Positions 28,335-37,504 are shown, numbered from the stretch's first letter. The stretch is DNA of 64,000 nucleotides from Pseudobdellovibrionaceae bacterium (GCA_947444305.1 CANEZP010000004.1:186001-250000), one strand, 5' to 3'. Notes: generated by a model from the sequence alone, not told the origin. A program made the numbers and translations.

Positions 28335-28655
28335 ATGTATAAATCCCCGCTGGGTGCTTTGAATGAAGGAATTGAATCAGCTCACAAGGCTTATAAAGCA
28401 ATCGCTTGCGACATTCTTGGTGTTGATTCAGAGGAGCTAGACCGCATCGTAAGTGCTAGTCTCCAGACGATATCCTTAACCACCACAATTGGTTGGCAGA
28501 TAGGAAGCCTGATTGGCGGCCCGGAAGGTGCCCTAATCGGTGCTGGTATCGGCGCGGCCATCGGAATCGTTATTGTGGTGGGTGCCATTACCTATCTCGT
28601 TTACTTTCGCAGAAACGATGACGGCAGTCTGATGGCGGTTCCCCAGGTTGCATAA
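28335..28655 (+). CDS. Small glycine-zipper membrane protein
   Basis: The 106-residue protein follows AAAGGAG. An N-terminal soluble helix (about 45 residues) is followed by a glycine zipper, GSLIGGPEGALIGAGIGAAIGIVIVVGAITYLVYF, then a short polar tail. This topology suits oligomerising membrane proteins. It is divergent from the large Gly-rich gene. Confidence 0.65.
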   Translation: MYKSPLGALNEGIESAHKAYKAIACDILGVDSEELDRIVSASLQTISLTTTIGWQIGSLIGGPEGALIGAGIGAAIGIVIVVGAITYLVYFRRNDDGSLMAVPQVA

Positions 28656-28716
28656 CTCTCACTGATTATTGAACGGTGTTGAATAGAATCTAAAATTCCG
28701 TTTATTGGAGGATTTC

Positions 28717-28920
28717 ATGAACTCAAAAGATTCACTTACGGGACCCGTCAGAATTGCACTTTCTCTGTTAGTCGCTGGTGCAGGTGGACGTCTCGGAAAG
28801 ATTATTTGTGGGCAAGGATGTTCGGGATTGGCTGGAGAATTAGCTGGCATGATCGGTGGCGCAATCGTGGGGTGGCGGATGGGCAAGAATGCCAATTCAA
28901 ATGAAGAACCGTCTACCTGA
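28717..28920 (+). CDS. Second small glycine-zipper protein
   Basis: The ATG after TTGGAGG gives 67 residues; an earlier in-frame start at 28705 overlaps the ribosome site. The core, AGAGGRLGKIICGQGCSGLAGELAGMIGGAIVGWRMGK, alternates Gly every three or four residues, with two Cys. It lies 61 bases after the first zipper gene on the same strand. Confidence 0.6.
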   Translation: MNSKDSLTGPVRIALSLLVAGAGGRLGKIICGQGCSGLAGELAGMIGGAIVGWRMGKNANSNEEPST

Positions 28921-28961
28921 GTGAAGCACCCAAGTTACTTTGATCGTCGCTTGGAGAAGGC

Positions 28962-29453
28962 TCAAACGAATCCATTTGAGTTGAATTTATTAATCAAATC
29001 GGTAGGCGTAAAAGGCCGAGGGACGTAAGCAGTAGAAGGTTTTATCCAGTAATAGGTGCGCGTGATCATCTCTCCATCCTCGTTAATAGATCCAGTATCC
29101 TCCTCCGCACAGAGCCACTCTTCGTCGTGAAGAGAAAATCGCCACATGACAATTACGCCCAACATAATGTTATGGGTCTTCGGGTGGCATTTTGCCGCGA
29201 CCGAGACAGCTGCATGGATTTCATTCGCCTCAACCGGATACTTAGACCGATAGCCCAATAGAATCGCAGTTGTTGCGTACCGCAGATCAGATTTTTTACT
29301 AACCGGAATCTCATCGATGAAATCGTCAATATATTCGCAAAATTTGTGGAACGATATTTTCGCGATTCGCGCTACAGCCAGCTTGAAATACTTGCTCTTT
29401 TCTAAATCCCCAGGCTGAATCCAACGCTTTCGATAAATATGATAGAGGGACAT
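28962..29453 (-). CDS. Small helical protein, fifth gene of two-ATPase operon
   Basis: The ATG at 29453 lies one base after the stop of the upstream ATPase gene, so the genes are coupled; the longer frame to 29534 overlaps that gene. The 163-residue product is soluble and mostly helical (FHKFCEYIDDFIDEIP, YATTAILLGYRSKYPVEANEIHAAVSVAAKCHP). No motif recognised. Being the last gene in a nuclease-ATPase operon, it may be an adaptor or immunity-like component. Confidence 0.65.
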   Translation of the reverse strand: MSLYHIYRKRWIQPGDLEKSKYFKLAVARIAKISFHKFCEYIDDFIDEIPVSKKSDLRYATTAILLGYRSKYPVEANEIHAAVSVAAKCHPKTHNIMLGVIVMWRFSLHDEEWLCAEEDTGSINEDGEMITRTYYWIKPSTAYVPRPFTPTDLINKFNSNGFV

Positions 29454-29454
29454 G

Positions 29455-30771
29455 TTATTCGCCTTCCAATGCGCCAATGCGGCGACGGCGCGGTGAGGCC
29501 TTAGGGGCGTTACGTTCGCCGTCTGGCTCAACAAATTGTCGCACCTCTTCTTCCCCTATCTTCATCCAGCTCTGCTGGGCGCCCTCTTCTATCAGGTGAT
29601 GCGCAAGTTCGAGCATTGGCCCGGCACGGCCCGCCCTCTCCTCCAAAATAACCCGAATCGCAGCCCGATTGAACGGATGAAGTGAGTCAAATGCGGTCCC
29701 CTTTCGACGAAACTTACCCAGATAAGATTCGAACAATTTCTCGGCGTCCTCGACGTTCTTTATGGCCCTAAGAACAACAGTAATTCGCTCGCTCTGTTTC
29801 ATTAGATGGTCGATTTTAGGCAGTCGCGCTAAGGACCAGTACTCCTCGATCGCTCTAGCCGCCGCCGGATGCATGGTGAGAACGAAGCTGGTCATGTCGC
29901 CAAAGGGCTGCGTTTCAATCGCGATGTCGCGAAAGCGCTCAACTTCAAGAGCGCGCCTTTTCTTTGGGGTATCCGCGCTGGCAAAATCCTCGACTTGATC
30001 GATGAAGAGTAACGCGCGCTTGACTCCGGCAGCACGTGCGATCACCAAAACGCTGCTGAGTAGATTAAATCCGTCTTTCGCTTTGGATTCACGAAGATGA
30101 CCAGTCAGCCCACGCCAGTTTCCAGTTGCAAAATGGTCCAGTAAAATTCGATCTGGTGAACCCAGAGTTTTGCCGGCCAAACTGAGACTTGTATCTTTGA
30201 CCCGGTCCTTGATTACACCAGCTACTGCGGCACCCATGTCGTCTTCATCATCAGCGGGGAGTTCATCACCCGATTGGTCAAGGAAACGCTCACGCACTAG
30301 CATTAATGGGGATACTCCGGATTTTGCATCGGGCTGTGCTAGGTAGCGAACTTGCTCCAGGCAAACAGCGGCCAAAGTTGTTACGTCATTTGTATTAAAT
30401 GTTCCCATGGCCGCGATTACAGGAGTGGCCTTAGCCTCTTTCTCGTCGAACTCGTTCGCTAACAGCGTGGACAAACCAAGATCGCCATTGAGGATGCGCG
30501 CGAGATAGCGCAACAATGATGTTTTACCATAGCCGCGAGCTTCATCACCATCTCCCAAAGACCAAAGGAATTGAAACTTACTTCCAGAGTCGATCGGACC
30601 CACCACGAATTTAGAAATCGCATCGCTATAGCCGTCCGGACCAACCTCCGAGTTATAAAGGGAGCCATTCTCACGCTCGTCGCTGCTTCCCCACTGTATA
30701 ATCGCCGTTGCAGGAAATGCATTTTGTTCCAATCCGTAATTGGTCCGAATAAAAGTTATTGACCGCGCCAC
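29455..30771 (-). CDS. P-loop ATPase B of five-gene operon
   Basis: The 438-residue protein has Walker A LWSLGDGDEARGYGKTSLL (about residues 69-87) and Walker B RALLFIDQVEDFAS. Further on are FVLTMHPAAARAIEEYW (a sensor-like strand) and LHPFNRAAIRVILEERAGRAGPMLELAHHL. The gene at 31981 encodes a paralog sharing all four blocks. It starts 2 bases after the stop of the winged-helix-like gene. It is a STAND/AAA-like ATPase by appearance. Using a pair of related ATPases hints at a heteromeric ring or clamp. Confidence 0.75.
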   Translation of the reverse strand: MARSITFIRTNYGLEQNAFPATAIIQWGSSDERENGSLYNSEVGPDGYSDAISKFVVGPIDSGSKFQFLWSLGDGDEARGYGKTSLLRYLARILNGDLGLSTLLANEFDEKEAKATPVIAAMGTFNTNDVTTLAAVCLEQVRYLAQPDAKSGVSPLMLVRERFLDQSGDELPADDEDDMGAAVAGVIKDRVKDTSLSLAGKTLGSPDRILLDHFATGNWRGLTGHLRESKAKDGFNLLSSVLVIARAAGVKRALLFIDQVEDFASADTPKKRRALEVERFRDIAIETQPFGDMTSFVLTMHPAAARAIEEYWSLARLPKIDHLMKQSERITVVLRAIKNVEDAEKLFESYLGKFRRKGTAFDSLHPFNRAAIRVILEERAGRAGPMLELAHHLIEEGAQQSWMKIGEEEVRQFVEPDGERNAPKASPRRRRIGALEGE

Positions 30772-30773
30772 TT

Positions 30774-31973
30774 TTAGTTCCTTTCCATTAATTTTCTGTT
30801 CAAGAGAGTCATCAAATAAAATGCTCGACCTTTGATCGCGAAGGGTTGTTCCGACGGAGGGACTTCGTTGGAGCTACCTCGATCAAGATTGATTGCATAC
30901 TCGGCGTGGACTAAGCTCCCGTCGTGCATCTTGCGGAGAGTTGAGTCAAAATCCCGACTGTGAATTCCCAGTCTGTGACATACCTTGGCACGTAGGACAT
31001 GGATCAGCACAAATCCACCTTTGCGATCCGACGACGAGAGAAATTCTTCAACTAATAAGTCACAAATCTCCTCCTCCGGTCGCATAAGTCGATTGAACCA
31101 GACTTTGCCCTCCAGAGCCTGAGCAGCTGGCGATTGGTTATTCACAAATTGAGGAATCTCGACCGTAGAGGTCTTCCAAACCGTCCAACCTCGCCGCCCA
31201 GGGACCGTGTGTGTATTCGAAAGGGCCCCGAGATCTGACAACAATGCAACTGCCGACCGAAACGTCACGCAATCGAACTTCAGATTCCGCTCGGTCAGAA
31301 TCGCACGTATGCTTACATCGTTAAATGTTTTCACGATTTTTTTATTAACTACGTTGGGTTTTTCGTCCCAATCGATCTTCTTCCAAGCCGCATTAAGGTA
31401 GGGTCGCAAATTGGACTCAATTCGGTCAGCCGACAATTCTTCCCCGGTGGCTTTCTGAACTTCGTCCGTGAGCCACGAACTGACTTTTCCTAAAGGTTCA
31501 GGCAGGCCACCACGCCAGGCGCCTAGCTCTCCCGGCACATCGGCGCGCTGAATCCGCGGGAAGTAGAGCTCACCACTCGACAGTACGGACACAAGTGATC
31601 GAAAATGCGGGTGGGCCAAAAGCATTGCCTGCGCAAATCGGTCCCGGAATTCCCAAACGTCGGAGGCCAACTTTAAAAATTTGACTCCCTCAGGCGTGAG
31701 TTCGAATTTCCTATTCCTATGAGCTTCGAGATGCTTTTTTAAAGTAGGCAGCGGTGCCTTATTAATTAACCCGAGTTTCATTGATTCGCGAAGAGCGTCA
31801 CGAGTATTTGTCATCAATGAATCAATTTTCTCCGCTTTCTTCCGGCCCTGAGACTCGGGTTGGCTTGCAATGAGTTCTTTTCGTATTTCATCGAAACTTA
31901 GACCATCTTCAACAGCCCCCAAAGTGTCGAACAGATATTCGATCCGATTGAGTTTAGGTATAGTGTCGGTGCT
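30774..31973 (-). CDS. Winged-helix-like linker protein of five-gene operon
   Basis: The ATG at 31973 (MSTDTIPKLNRIEYLF) lies 7 bases after the upstream ATPase stop and just after AAGGA. The 399-residue product has an N-terminal helical region with LSFDEIRKELI, a likely winged helix around residues 70-110 (FELTPEGVKFLKLASDVWEFRDRF), and a second one near the middle (FRSAVALLSDLGALSNTHTVPGRRGW). It is probably a DNA-binding or bridging subunit between the two ATPases. Family not recognised. Confidence 0.65.
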   Translation of the reverse strand, partial: STDTIPKLNRIEYLFDTLGAVEDGLSFDEIRKELIASQPESQGRKKAEKIDSLMTNTRDALRESMKLGLINKAPLPTLKKHLEAHRNRKFELTPEGVKFLKLASDVWEFRDRFAQAMLLAHPHFRSLVSVLSSGELYFPRIQRADVPGELGAWRGGLPEPLGKVSSWLTDEVQKATGEELSADRIESNLRPYLNAAWKKIDWDEKPNVVNKKIVKTFNDVSIRAILTERNLKFDCVTFRSAVALLSDLGALSNTHTVPGRRGWTVWKTSTVEIPQFVNNQSPAAQALEGKVWFNRLMRPEEEICDLLVEEFLSSSDRKGGFVLIHVLRAKVCHRLGIHSRDFDSTLRKMHDGSLVHAEYAINLDRGSSNEVPPSEQPFAIKGRAFYLMTLLNRKLMERN

Positions 31974-31980
31974 CATTTCC

Positions 31981-33156
31981 TTAATCACGATCTTCCCCAA
32001 AAAAGGCTTCAGCAAACGCTACGCCAATCTTTGATTGTCGCTTGATCGCTGCTTCCTCAAATAAATTATAGAGACTTCGAAGACAAAACCCGGGACGCCC
32101 CTTTTCTAGATCAAAAATATAATCGAGCGTTTGTTCATTAAAAGGATGAAGGGAGTCCCTAGCTCCACCAATTCGAGCGCTGTTTAGGTAGAGCTTGACC
32201 ATATCCGAAAAGCGCGGTCGCTTCATCGCCCCCAGAACGACGACCTGGCTACGGTCGCCCGCCTCCCGTATCGGACCAAGATCGCCCTCTGGCCAATATT
32301 CGTGGGCTGATTGTGCCGCTCTCGGATGCATCGTCAAAACAAAGGTAAGGCGATCACGCAAAAGTTTTTCACTTGCGCAAAGAGTGGCCAAACGGGGAAG
32401 GTCTCTTCTGAGCTTATATCGAGGCGTATATGAGTTTGCAAAATCCTCCAACTGATCGACGAGAGCAATTAACCGGTCCACGCCGAGTTGCAGAAGAAAC
32501 GCGACACAAGTTCGAAGCAACCTCGGACCCCATCGAACAGTATGCCAGCTTGAAAATCGCTCCCGGTCGTTCACAAACTCGGCCCACTCGGTTTCGGGAC
32601 GATAGCATAGGAAATCTAGCAATTCTTCCGACCATGGCTCGCCATTCTTGTAGAGCAACTTTGCTGAAGAGGAATAAAGCTCAGACGCCAAAACGCCATC
32701 TTCAAGCTTGGACTTCCGGCGTTCAGCCAATAAGCTCCCGTGGTCACAAACTAAACCTCGCACAAGATCGAAAAGAAAATTGCTAAGCGATAACCCTTCG
32801 GCCGAATTGAAAGCCGCGTACGCTGCAACCATGATCTCAGTTTGTGAACTGCGCCCCGCAAGCTTGCTCGCCCGTTTGCCAAGATCGGTGTTCACCAGAT
32901 TAGTAAACCAAAGCAGGTGCTCCGTCTTTCCGTACCCGCGCGCCTCATCTCCCTCACCAAGCGACCACAAAAAACAGACATTAGGCGGCGTACCCCGGGA
33001 ACCCAAAAAAGCTCGCGCCATAGTGTTGCCTATCCCCGGATGCAAGTTCTCATAGAAAGGCCTCGCCTTCCCTCCCGCTGATGCTATCGCGTGGTGCGGA
33101 AATGGGTTTTCCGAGAACCCCCAAAGTGTTTCAAAAATTTTTTTCGTTCGACTCAT
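31981..33156 (-). CDS. P-loop ATPase A of five-gene operon
   Basis: The 391-residue protein has Walker A LWSLGEGDEARGYGKTEHLL (from about residue 63) and Walker B RLIALVDQLEDFAN. RLTFVLTMHPRAAQSAHEYW and SLHPFNEQTLDYIFDLEKGRPGF follow, matching the same four blocks in ATPase B. Its start codon overlaps the nuclease stop (ATGA). The residue before the P-loop Lys is Gly in GYGKT, and the acidic GDEAR lead-in is unusual. Confidence 0.75.
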   Translation of the reverse strand: MSRTKKIFETLWGFSENPFPHHAIASAGGKARPFYENLHPGIGNTMARAFLGSRGTPPNVCFLWSLGEGDEARGYGKTEHLLWFTNLVNTDLGKRASKLAGRSSQTEIMVAAYAAFNSAEGLSLSNFLFDLVRGLVCDHGSLLAERRKSKLEDGVLASELYSSSAKLLYKNGEPWSEELLDFLCYRPETEWAEFVNDRERFSSWHTVRWGPRLLRTCVAFLLQLGVDRLIALVDQLEDFANSYTPRYKLRRDLPRLATLCASEKLLRDRLTFVLTMHPRAAQSAHEYWPEGDLGPIREAGDRSQVVVLGAMKRPRFSDMVKLYLNSARIGGARDSLHPFNEQTLDYIFDLEKGRPGFCLRSLYNLFEEAAIKRQSKIGVAFAEAFFGEDRD

Positions 33157-33902
33157 ATCGAGCTCATTCCCATTCCCATTCCCTTACGAGGCCTTTGCCT
33201 CCCACATTCATCCAACAACCTCCCAATAGACCAATCAAACTGATTGCTCGCGTTTTGTTGAAAACGAAGCAGCCCTTCTAAGCGCCACCGTGTCCGCTCG
33301 CGACCTATAGGTAACAAGATCCCATCGTCGCCTCTGGGATTCCTCTGATTAAAAGGAAGACTTGCCCATCGTAGATCGCGCTCAATACACGCGGTACCCT
33401 CAAAGAGATGAGTAAGCTTTGAAACTTCGAAATTGAGAACTGGGAGAGGAATTCGGGAGGGCTCGATTAGCGTGATACTCCAGCGGATGCAAGCTGCACG
33501 TAATTGGTCGCTGGCTTCAGATGCAACAACCAGCACCGGGAAGTGATCCTTAATTGCCTCTGGCAAAGTATAGGCACCTCTTCCCATGTGAAGGTCCAAT
33601 GCTCGTCCCCAGAATTCCGTCAAAATTGCTCGAGTTATACCGCCCGCCAGGTCTTTGCATTCAACGTGCAAAAATTGGGGACCATCATATACAAACAGAT
33701 CCGTCTCCGGTTTAAGACCGCTAAAATACACGCCCTGAAAAGGTGCATGATGCACTCTCCGCTCTACGGGGAGCCATCCAGCGTGGGCTATTTTCTCTAA
33801 ATCGACCTCGAGCAACGGTCCCGGCCTCGCTCCGCGATCTCTGCCTTTGTCCTTAAGGAGCATTTGGACATTCAATAAATATGTGGCCAGTGCCGGGCGC
33901 AT
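33153..33902 (-). CDS. PD-(D/E)XK-like nuclease heading five-gene operon
   Basis: The ATG at 33902 has a GGAG site 11 bases upstream; the frame is open to an ATG at 33974, which lacks one. The core GLKPETDLFVYDGPQFLHVECKDL has Asp, then E-C-K twelve residues later, the spacing of a restriction-type PD-(D/E)XK site. After it, FPVLVVASEASDQLRAACIRW could be the next strand and helix. No methyltransferase accompanies it. It overlaps the ATPase A start by 4 bases. Predicted DNA-cutting effector of this operon. Confidence 0.7.
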   Translation of the reverse strand: MRPALATYLLNVQMLLKDKGRDRGARPGPLLEVDLEKIAHAGWLPVERRVHHAPFQGVYFSGLKPETDLFVYDGPQFLHVECKDLAGGITRAILTEFWGRALDLHMGRGAYTLPEAIKDHFPVLVVASEASDQLRAACIRWSITLIEPSRIPLPVLNFEVSKLTHLFEGTACIERDLRWASLPFNQRNPRGDDGILLPIGRERTRWRLEGLLRFQQNASNQFDWSIGRLLDECGRQRPRKGMGMGMSSI

Positions 33903-34003
33903 TAGTCGATCTACTCCGCTTTGGTTTAATAGGCCGTCAGATGAAACGACGATCAATGCCCGGCATATTAGCATCCATATGGGTTAGGTCCACAGATTAG
34001 TTA

Positions 34004-34048
34004 GGCTCCCTTACTTGCAAAAACCATATACAATGGGCTCCCTTACTT
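34004..34048. repeat. Two direct repeats upstream of the five-gene operon
   Basis: GGCTCCCTTACTT occurs perfectly at 34004-34016 and 34036-34048, a centre spacing of 32 bases (about three helical turns). They sit upstream of the nuclease gene on its promoter side, so they could be tandem operator sites. The stretch 33975-34247 holds no gene. Confidence 0.6.
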
Positions 34049-34247
34049 ATGATTCAGAAAATGATGAGCCTTTTAGTCGGAATCTCGGGCGGGGGCGGGG
34101 CGGGGCTGCCAAGCCTTCACCCATTTATCCGGCATAGCTTACAGTCACCCATGTATAGAAACGCGATCTGTGGCTCTAGGAAGAAAATCCCGATCAGACG
34201 CCTGTTAGAGATAGAAAGTGCCAATGGCACTTTTCTAAATTCGACCC

Positions 34248-35111
34248 CTAGTCTCTCAAATTCTGGGCGTTCTTCCGCAAACCGCACTCCTCACGGTAAC
34301 GAAAAAAGCTTCTTCGACTCCGCTGGGTAAGAGTATGGAATCTCAAATATTGATGTTCAATAGAAAGACCTGTCACCGCCAACTCGCGAACAATCTTCAA
34401 GGGATGAAGTTGATTTTCAGCTAGCGTTAATAAAAATAGCCTTTCCCAATGCTTTTCATTGGTCTTGAGGAGAGACGCACCAATGAAAAGAGTTCTGAAG
34501 TTTAGGCTTTCCTCAATGAGCTTATCAGCATTGTTCTTTAAAAACGTATAAACAGCTTTTTCAGATGGAGACTTCACAGCGAGTTCTAACATTTGCAATC
34601 GTTCCTCACGATCCAAGTGAATCTTGAACGTGAGGCAGCGATTTCTAAAGGCGATTCCATCTTCGCCTTCAACTGGTGACCGATTAGAAATAATAATTAA
34701 ACGCCCCTGAAAGTCGAATTCATTGGCAGCCGCCTTACCAGTAGTTGATCCCCACCTTAAGATTCTCCGGCCTTGCCCCCTGCGAGATTCTGACCTGGCT
34801 GCCGAAGGATCGCCACACGGACTGAGAGCCGCCTTGAGAAGCGAAATCCCAGCTGGAGTTTCGAGAACTCCCTTGCAGTCATCTAGCAGAACTATCTTGA
34901 ACCTGTTGTCATGTAGGCAGTTAAAGAAATTGAGTGGTGTCGAGTAGCTTGAAAGGGTTACGAAAGGGATTTTCTTCTCGTGCAAAATCGTCGATACCAG
35001 CGTTGTTTTTCCGATTCCGCTACTCCCTTCACAATAAAGCCCATAGCAGAAATCGGACTCAAGGAGGGATTCGATCATCATCTTGAGGGAAGTTAGGTGG
35101 TCGCTGTACAA
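34248..35111 (-). CDS. P-loop ATPase beside partition remnants
   Basis: The TTG start is preceded by GAGGG. The 287-residue protein has Walker A CEGSSGIGKTTLV (about 28-40) and Walker B FKIVLLDDCKGVLE. An Arg-rich insert (AARSESRRGQGRRILRW) is followed by LIIISNRSPV, a sensor-like strand. It resembles single-domain AAA/IstB-type ATPases. It lies 29 bases after the broken RepB gene and may be part of the same recombinase-partition element. Confidence 0.6.
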   Translation of the reverse strand: MYSDHLTSLKMMIESLLESDFCYGLYCEGSSGIGKTTLVSTILHEKKIPFVTLSSYSTPLNFFNCLHDNRFKIVLLDDCKGVLETPAGISLLKAALSPCGDPSAARSESRRGQGRRILRWGSTTGKAAANEFDFQGRLIIISNRSPVEGEDGIAFRNRCLTFKIHLDREERLQMLELAVKSPSEKAVYTFLKNNADKLIEESLNFRTLFIGASLLKTNEKHWERLFLLTLAENQLHPLKIVRELAVTGLSIEHQYLRFHTLTQRSRRSFFRYREECGLRKNAQNLRD

Positions 35112-35140
35112 AGTGCCCTCGTAGTTTCGCAGAACTTCAA

Positions 35141-35575
35141 TTATTGACGGGACTGGGGAATCTGCCCCACGCCATCAGGCGTAGTAGTTTCGATGATATT
35201 TTCGAACTGCTCGAGTACTTCTGGTTGCCGTTGCTTCAAATATTTGGAAATCGATTTGTTGCCTAGGAGTTTTACTAAGTACCCTCGAGCAAGAACTAGA
35301 TTAAGCATGTCCTGACCGTACGTCTGTTCGACCATCTTATATTGTCCCTGAAGATTTGCCATCTCACGCTCCATTCTCAACATTTGGTCTTGAGTGACTC
35401 CTTGTAATTTTTGAGGCTTCTTTCCGTCGACAAGTAATTCAGCTGGAGTAGCCACAAGGAGGGCTTCAGCATAGGAAACTGTCACATTGTCCGCGGATAC
35501 CATAAGCTCCACACATTCGACCTGACGAGTCGGCTTCATTTTTCGGATTACGCGAGAAATGTCAGCCGAAAACTG
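35141..35575 (-). pseudogene. C-terminal RepB partition protein remnant
   Basis: The open frame starting at the ATG at 35539 continues upstream without stop, reading QFSADISRVIRKMKPTRQVECVELM, the conserved entry to the RepB C-terminal domain. It goes on with NVTVSYAEALLVATPAELLV and YGQDMLNLVLARGYLVKLLGN. The ParB N-terminal and helix-turn-helix parts expected before it are missing. It lies one base out of frame with the ParB-N fragment upstream, so it is a remnant of a second partition gene joined by deletion. Confidence 0.7.
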
Positions 35576-35576
35576 C

Positions 35577-35948
35577 CTAGCCCCTTTCTCGAAGTTGATC
35601 GATTCCAGAAAGAATCTCTAACGGACGTCGCTTCACTCGAGCGATGTTCTCAGCCAAGCTCATTATAAATGCATCATCATCACTGACATCGATAACAAGC
35701 GCAGGAATTTTAGGTTCTCCAAGAGCCTTAAAGGCTTTTAGTCGTCCCTCTCCGCATACCAACAGATAGCGTTCGGTATTGTCTGATCCGTTGCGTGGCG
35801 TAACAGTGATTGGTTTTTTCAATCCTATGGCTTTAATATTGCCTACAACCTCCTCAAAAATTTTATTATTGCGCTCGCGAGGATTTAGGACGTCGATTAG
35901 CTCCACGGCAATCATCCGAATCTCACTATTCTTGCCCCCGTGATTCAT
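35577..35948 (-). pseudogene. ParB N-terminal domain protein, truncated
   Basis: The 123-residue frame carries a ParB/RepB N-terminal domain: IAVELIDVLNPRERN, NIKAIGLKKPITVTPR, LVCGEGRLKAFKALGEPKIPALVIDV, MSLAENIARVKRRPLEILSGIDQLRERG. Full members continue here into a helix-turn-helix (about 150 more residues), but a TAG stops it exactly at that point. It starts overlapping the recombinase stop (ATGA), as in intact recombinase-RepB modules. Confidence 0.75.
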
Positions 35949-37504
35949 GCAATTCTCCGAATACGGGCGCGTTCTGCCATGCCGTAGAGGTACTCCAAAG
36001 TATCGAAGTGATAGCTCTCGAATTCGACTGGATTATGATCAGCAAGGCTAATGCGAGATTGATCGAAGTCTATTCGAGGCAATAAATAATAGTCCAGAGC
36101 TACATCATTGGATGGCGCGAGACGTACAGCTACCGTGATGTCGGGCAGCAAACCGGTATCAAATCTCACTTTCCAGCGATTGGTGCCATTCCCAATGGAA
36201 TGGCAACGCGAAAGTGCAATCGAAACCGTGAACTCTTCATTGACTGTCAAGAGGTCGGTGACCGGATCGCGTGTCACCGTTCCGCCAAGATCAACAATCT
36301 GCTGCTCTGTCTTTTTCACAATTTCTGGGTGCATTCGACGAAGAATTTTATTTATCTCGAGATATTTGTAGTCTCGTTCGGGAGTGAACCCGACCATCTG
36401 ATAAGCACGAATTAGGCTCCCAAAGCGATGTGCGTATACTGAAGGAGACGGCATTCCCTCGGCCTGGTTAATGATGAGTCCAGATAACATTCCATGAGAT
36501 TGGTAGAGACTTCGCAAACGTCCTATGAGCTCATCATCAGAGTACTTGCGCGTGCGCGCAAGAATCATCCCCTGGGCTTTGTAGAACAATTCCGGAGAAA
36601 CAATACCTTCAAATGCTTTCTCTTTTCGAATCCACATATCGGGCAGATTCACTACACGCTTCTTCTTCAATTTAAATGAGATTCGATTGAATATATTATT
36701 GCCGATGTACTTTTCATTCGTCAGTACCTCGTGAACGGTTGCACGTGTCCAATCCCGATTGAGGTCAGTCTTAATTTTCATTTCATTCAGACGAGCTGCG
36801 ATATCCGATTCAACGAGCCCCTCGTCAATGAACCAGCGGTAAATTAGCGCCACATTTTGAATTTCATCGTCTGGGCCGGGCATGAGAATTACACGGTCGG
36901 TTTGAAGACTCTTATGCTCACCCCGCGCAAGTTCGGCCTTAATCGATCCGTGTTGATCGACAAGAGTACGTCTTAGACCATAACCGGCTGGCCCTCCCTG
37001 ACGAAACCCTCGCTCTATCAAGCGGCACTGGCCCGCGAAAACTTTTGTGGATAGTTCTCTGCTGTATTCCCCAGCCATGGCCCGCTTAACGCCTTTGACA
37101 ATAGTTGAAACGGGCGAACCATCATTTTCAAATTGTTCAGCGCAATAGACGACCTGTATGCCCGCTCGTTTGCAGATGTATTCATAGTAGGCGCTCTCAT
37201 CCGCATCCTGAAAACGCCCCCACCGACTGACGTCATAGACTAGAATGATCTGAAAATCCGCAGAGCCACTCTCTACGAGACGTATCAAATCTTGCAAACC
37301 ATGGCGTCCACCAATGTTAAGGCCACTTTTTCCCGAATCGGTAAAGGTCCGAATAATCTCGATGCCACGGTGAGCGGCATATTCTCGAATCTTTGCGGCC
37401 TGATTTTCAGTCGAGTACTGCTGATGCTCCGTGGACATGCGAACATACTCCACGGCGCGAAAGTGGACTTTTTGTTCGCCGGTGTTTGATTCATCGCTTT
37501 GCAT
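35945..37504 (-). CDS. Large serine recombinase of a RepB-linked element
   Basis: The ATG at 37504 is preceded by GGGGATCG; a further ATG at 37525 is weaker. The catalytic motif is VEYVRMSTEHQQYSTENQ (Ser in RMST), with VYDVSRWGRFQDADES (Arg motif), AGEYSRELSTKVFAGQ and a Recombinase domain (RATVHEVLTNEKYIGN). There is no zinc ribbon of the usual Cys type; the C-terminal 150 residues are of another kind. Such recombinases are typically followed by two ParB/RepB genes and preceded by a zinc-finger protein gene, as here. All catalytic residues are present. Confidence 0.85.
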   Translation of the reverse strand: MQSDESNTGEQKVHFRAVEYVRMSTEHQQYSTENQAAKIREYAAHRGIEIIRTFTDSGKSGLNIGGRHGLQDLIRLVESGSADFQIILVYDVSRWGRFQDADESAYYEYICKRAGIQVVYCAEQFENDGSPVSTIVKGVKRAMAGEYSRELSTKVFAGQCRLIERGFRQGGPAGYGLRRTLVDQHGSIKAELARGEHKSLQTDRVILMPGPDDEIQNVALIYRWFIDEGLVESDIAARLNEMKIKTDLNRDWTRATVHEVLTNEKYIGNNIFNRISFKLKKKRVVNLPDMWIRKEKAFEGIVSPELFYKAQGMILARTRKYSDDELIGRLRSLYQSHGMLSGLIINQAEGMPSPSVYAHRFGSLIRAYQMVGFTPERDYKYLEINKILRRMHPEIVKKTEQQIVDLGGTVTRDPVTDLLTVNEEFTVSIALSRCHSIGNGTNRWKVRFDTGLLPDITVAVRLAPSNDVALDYYLLPRIDFDQSRISLADHNPVEFESYHFDTLEYLYGMAERARIRRIA

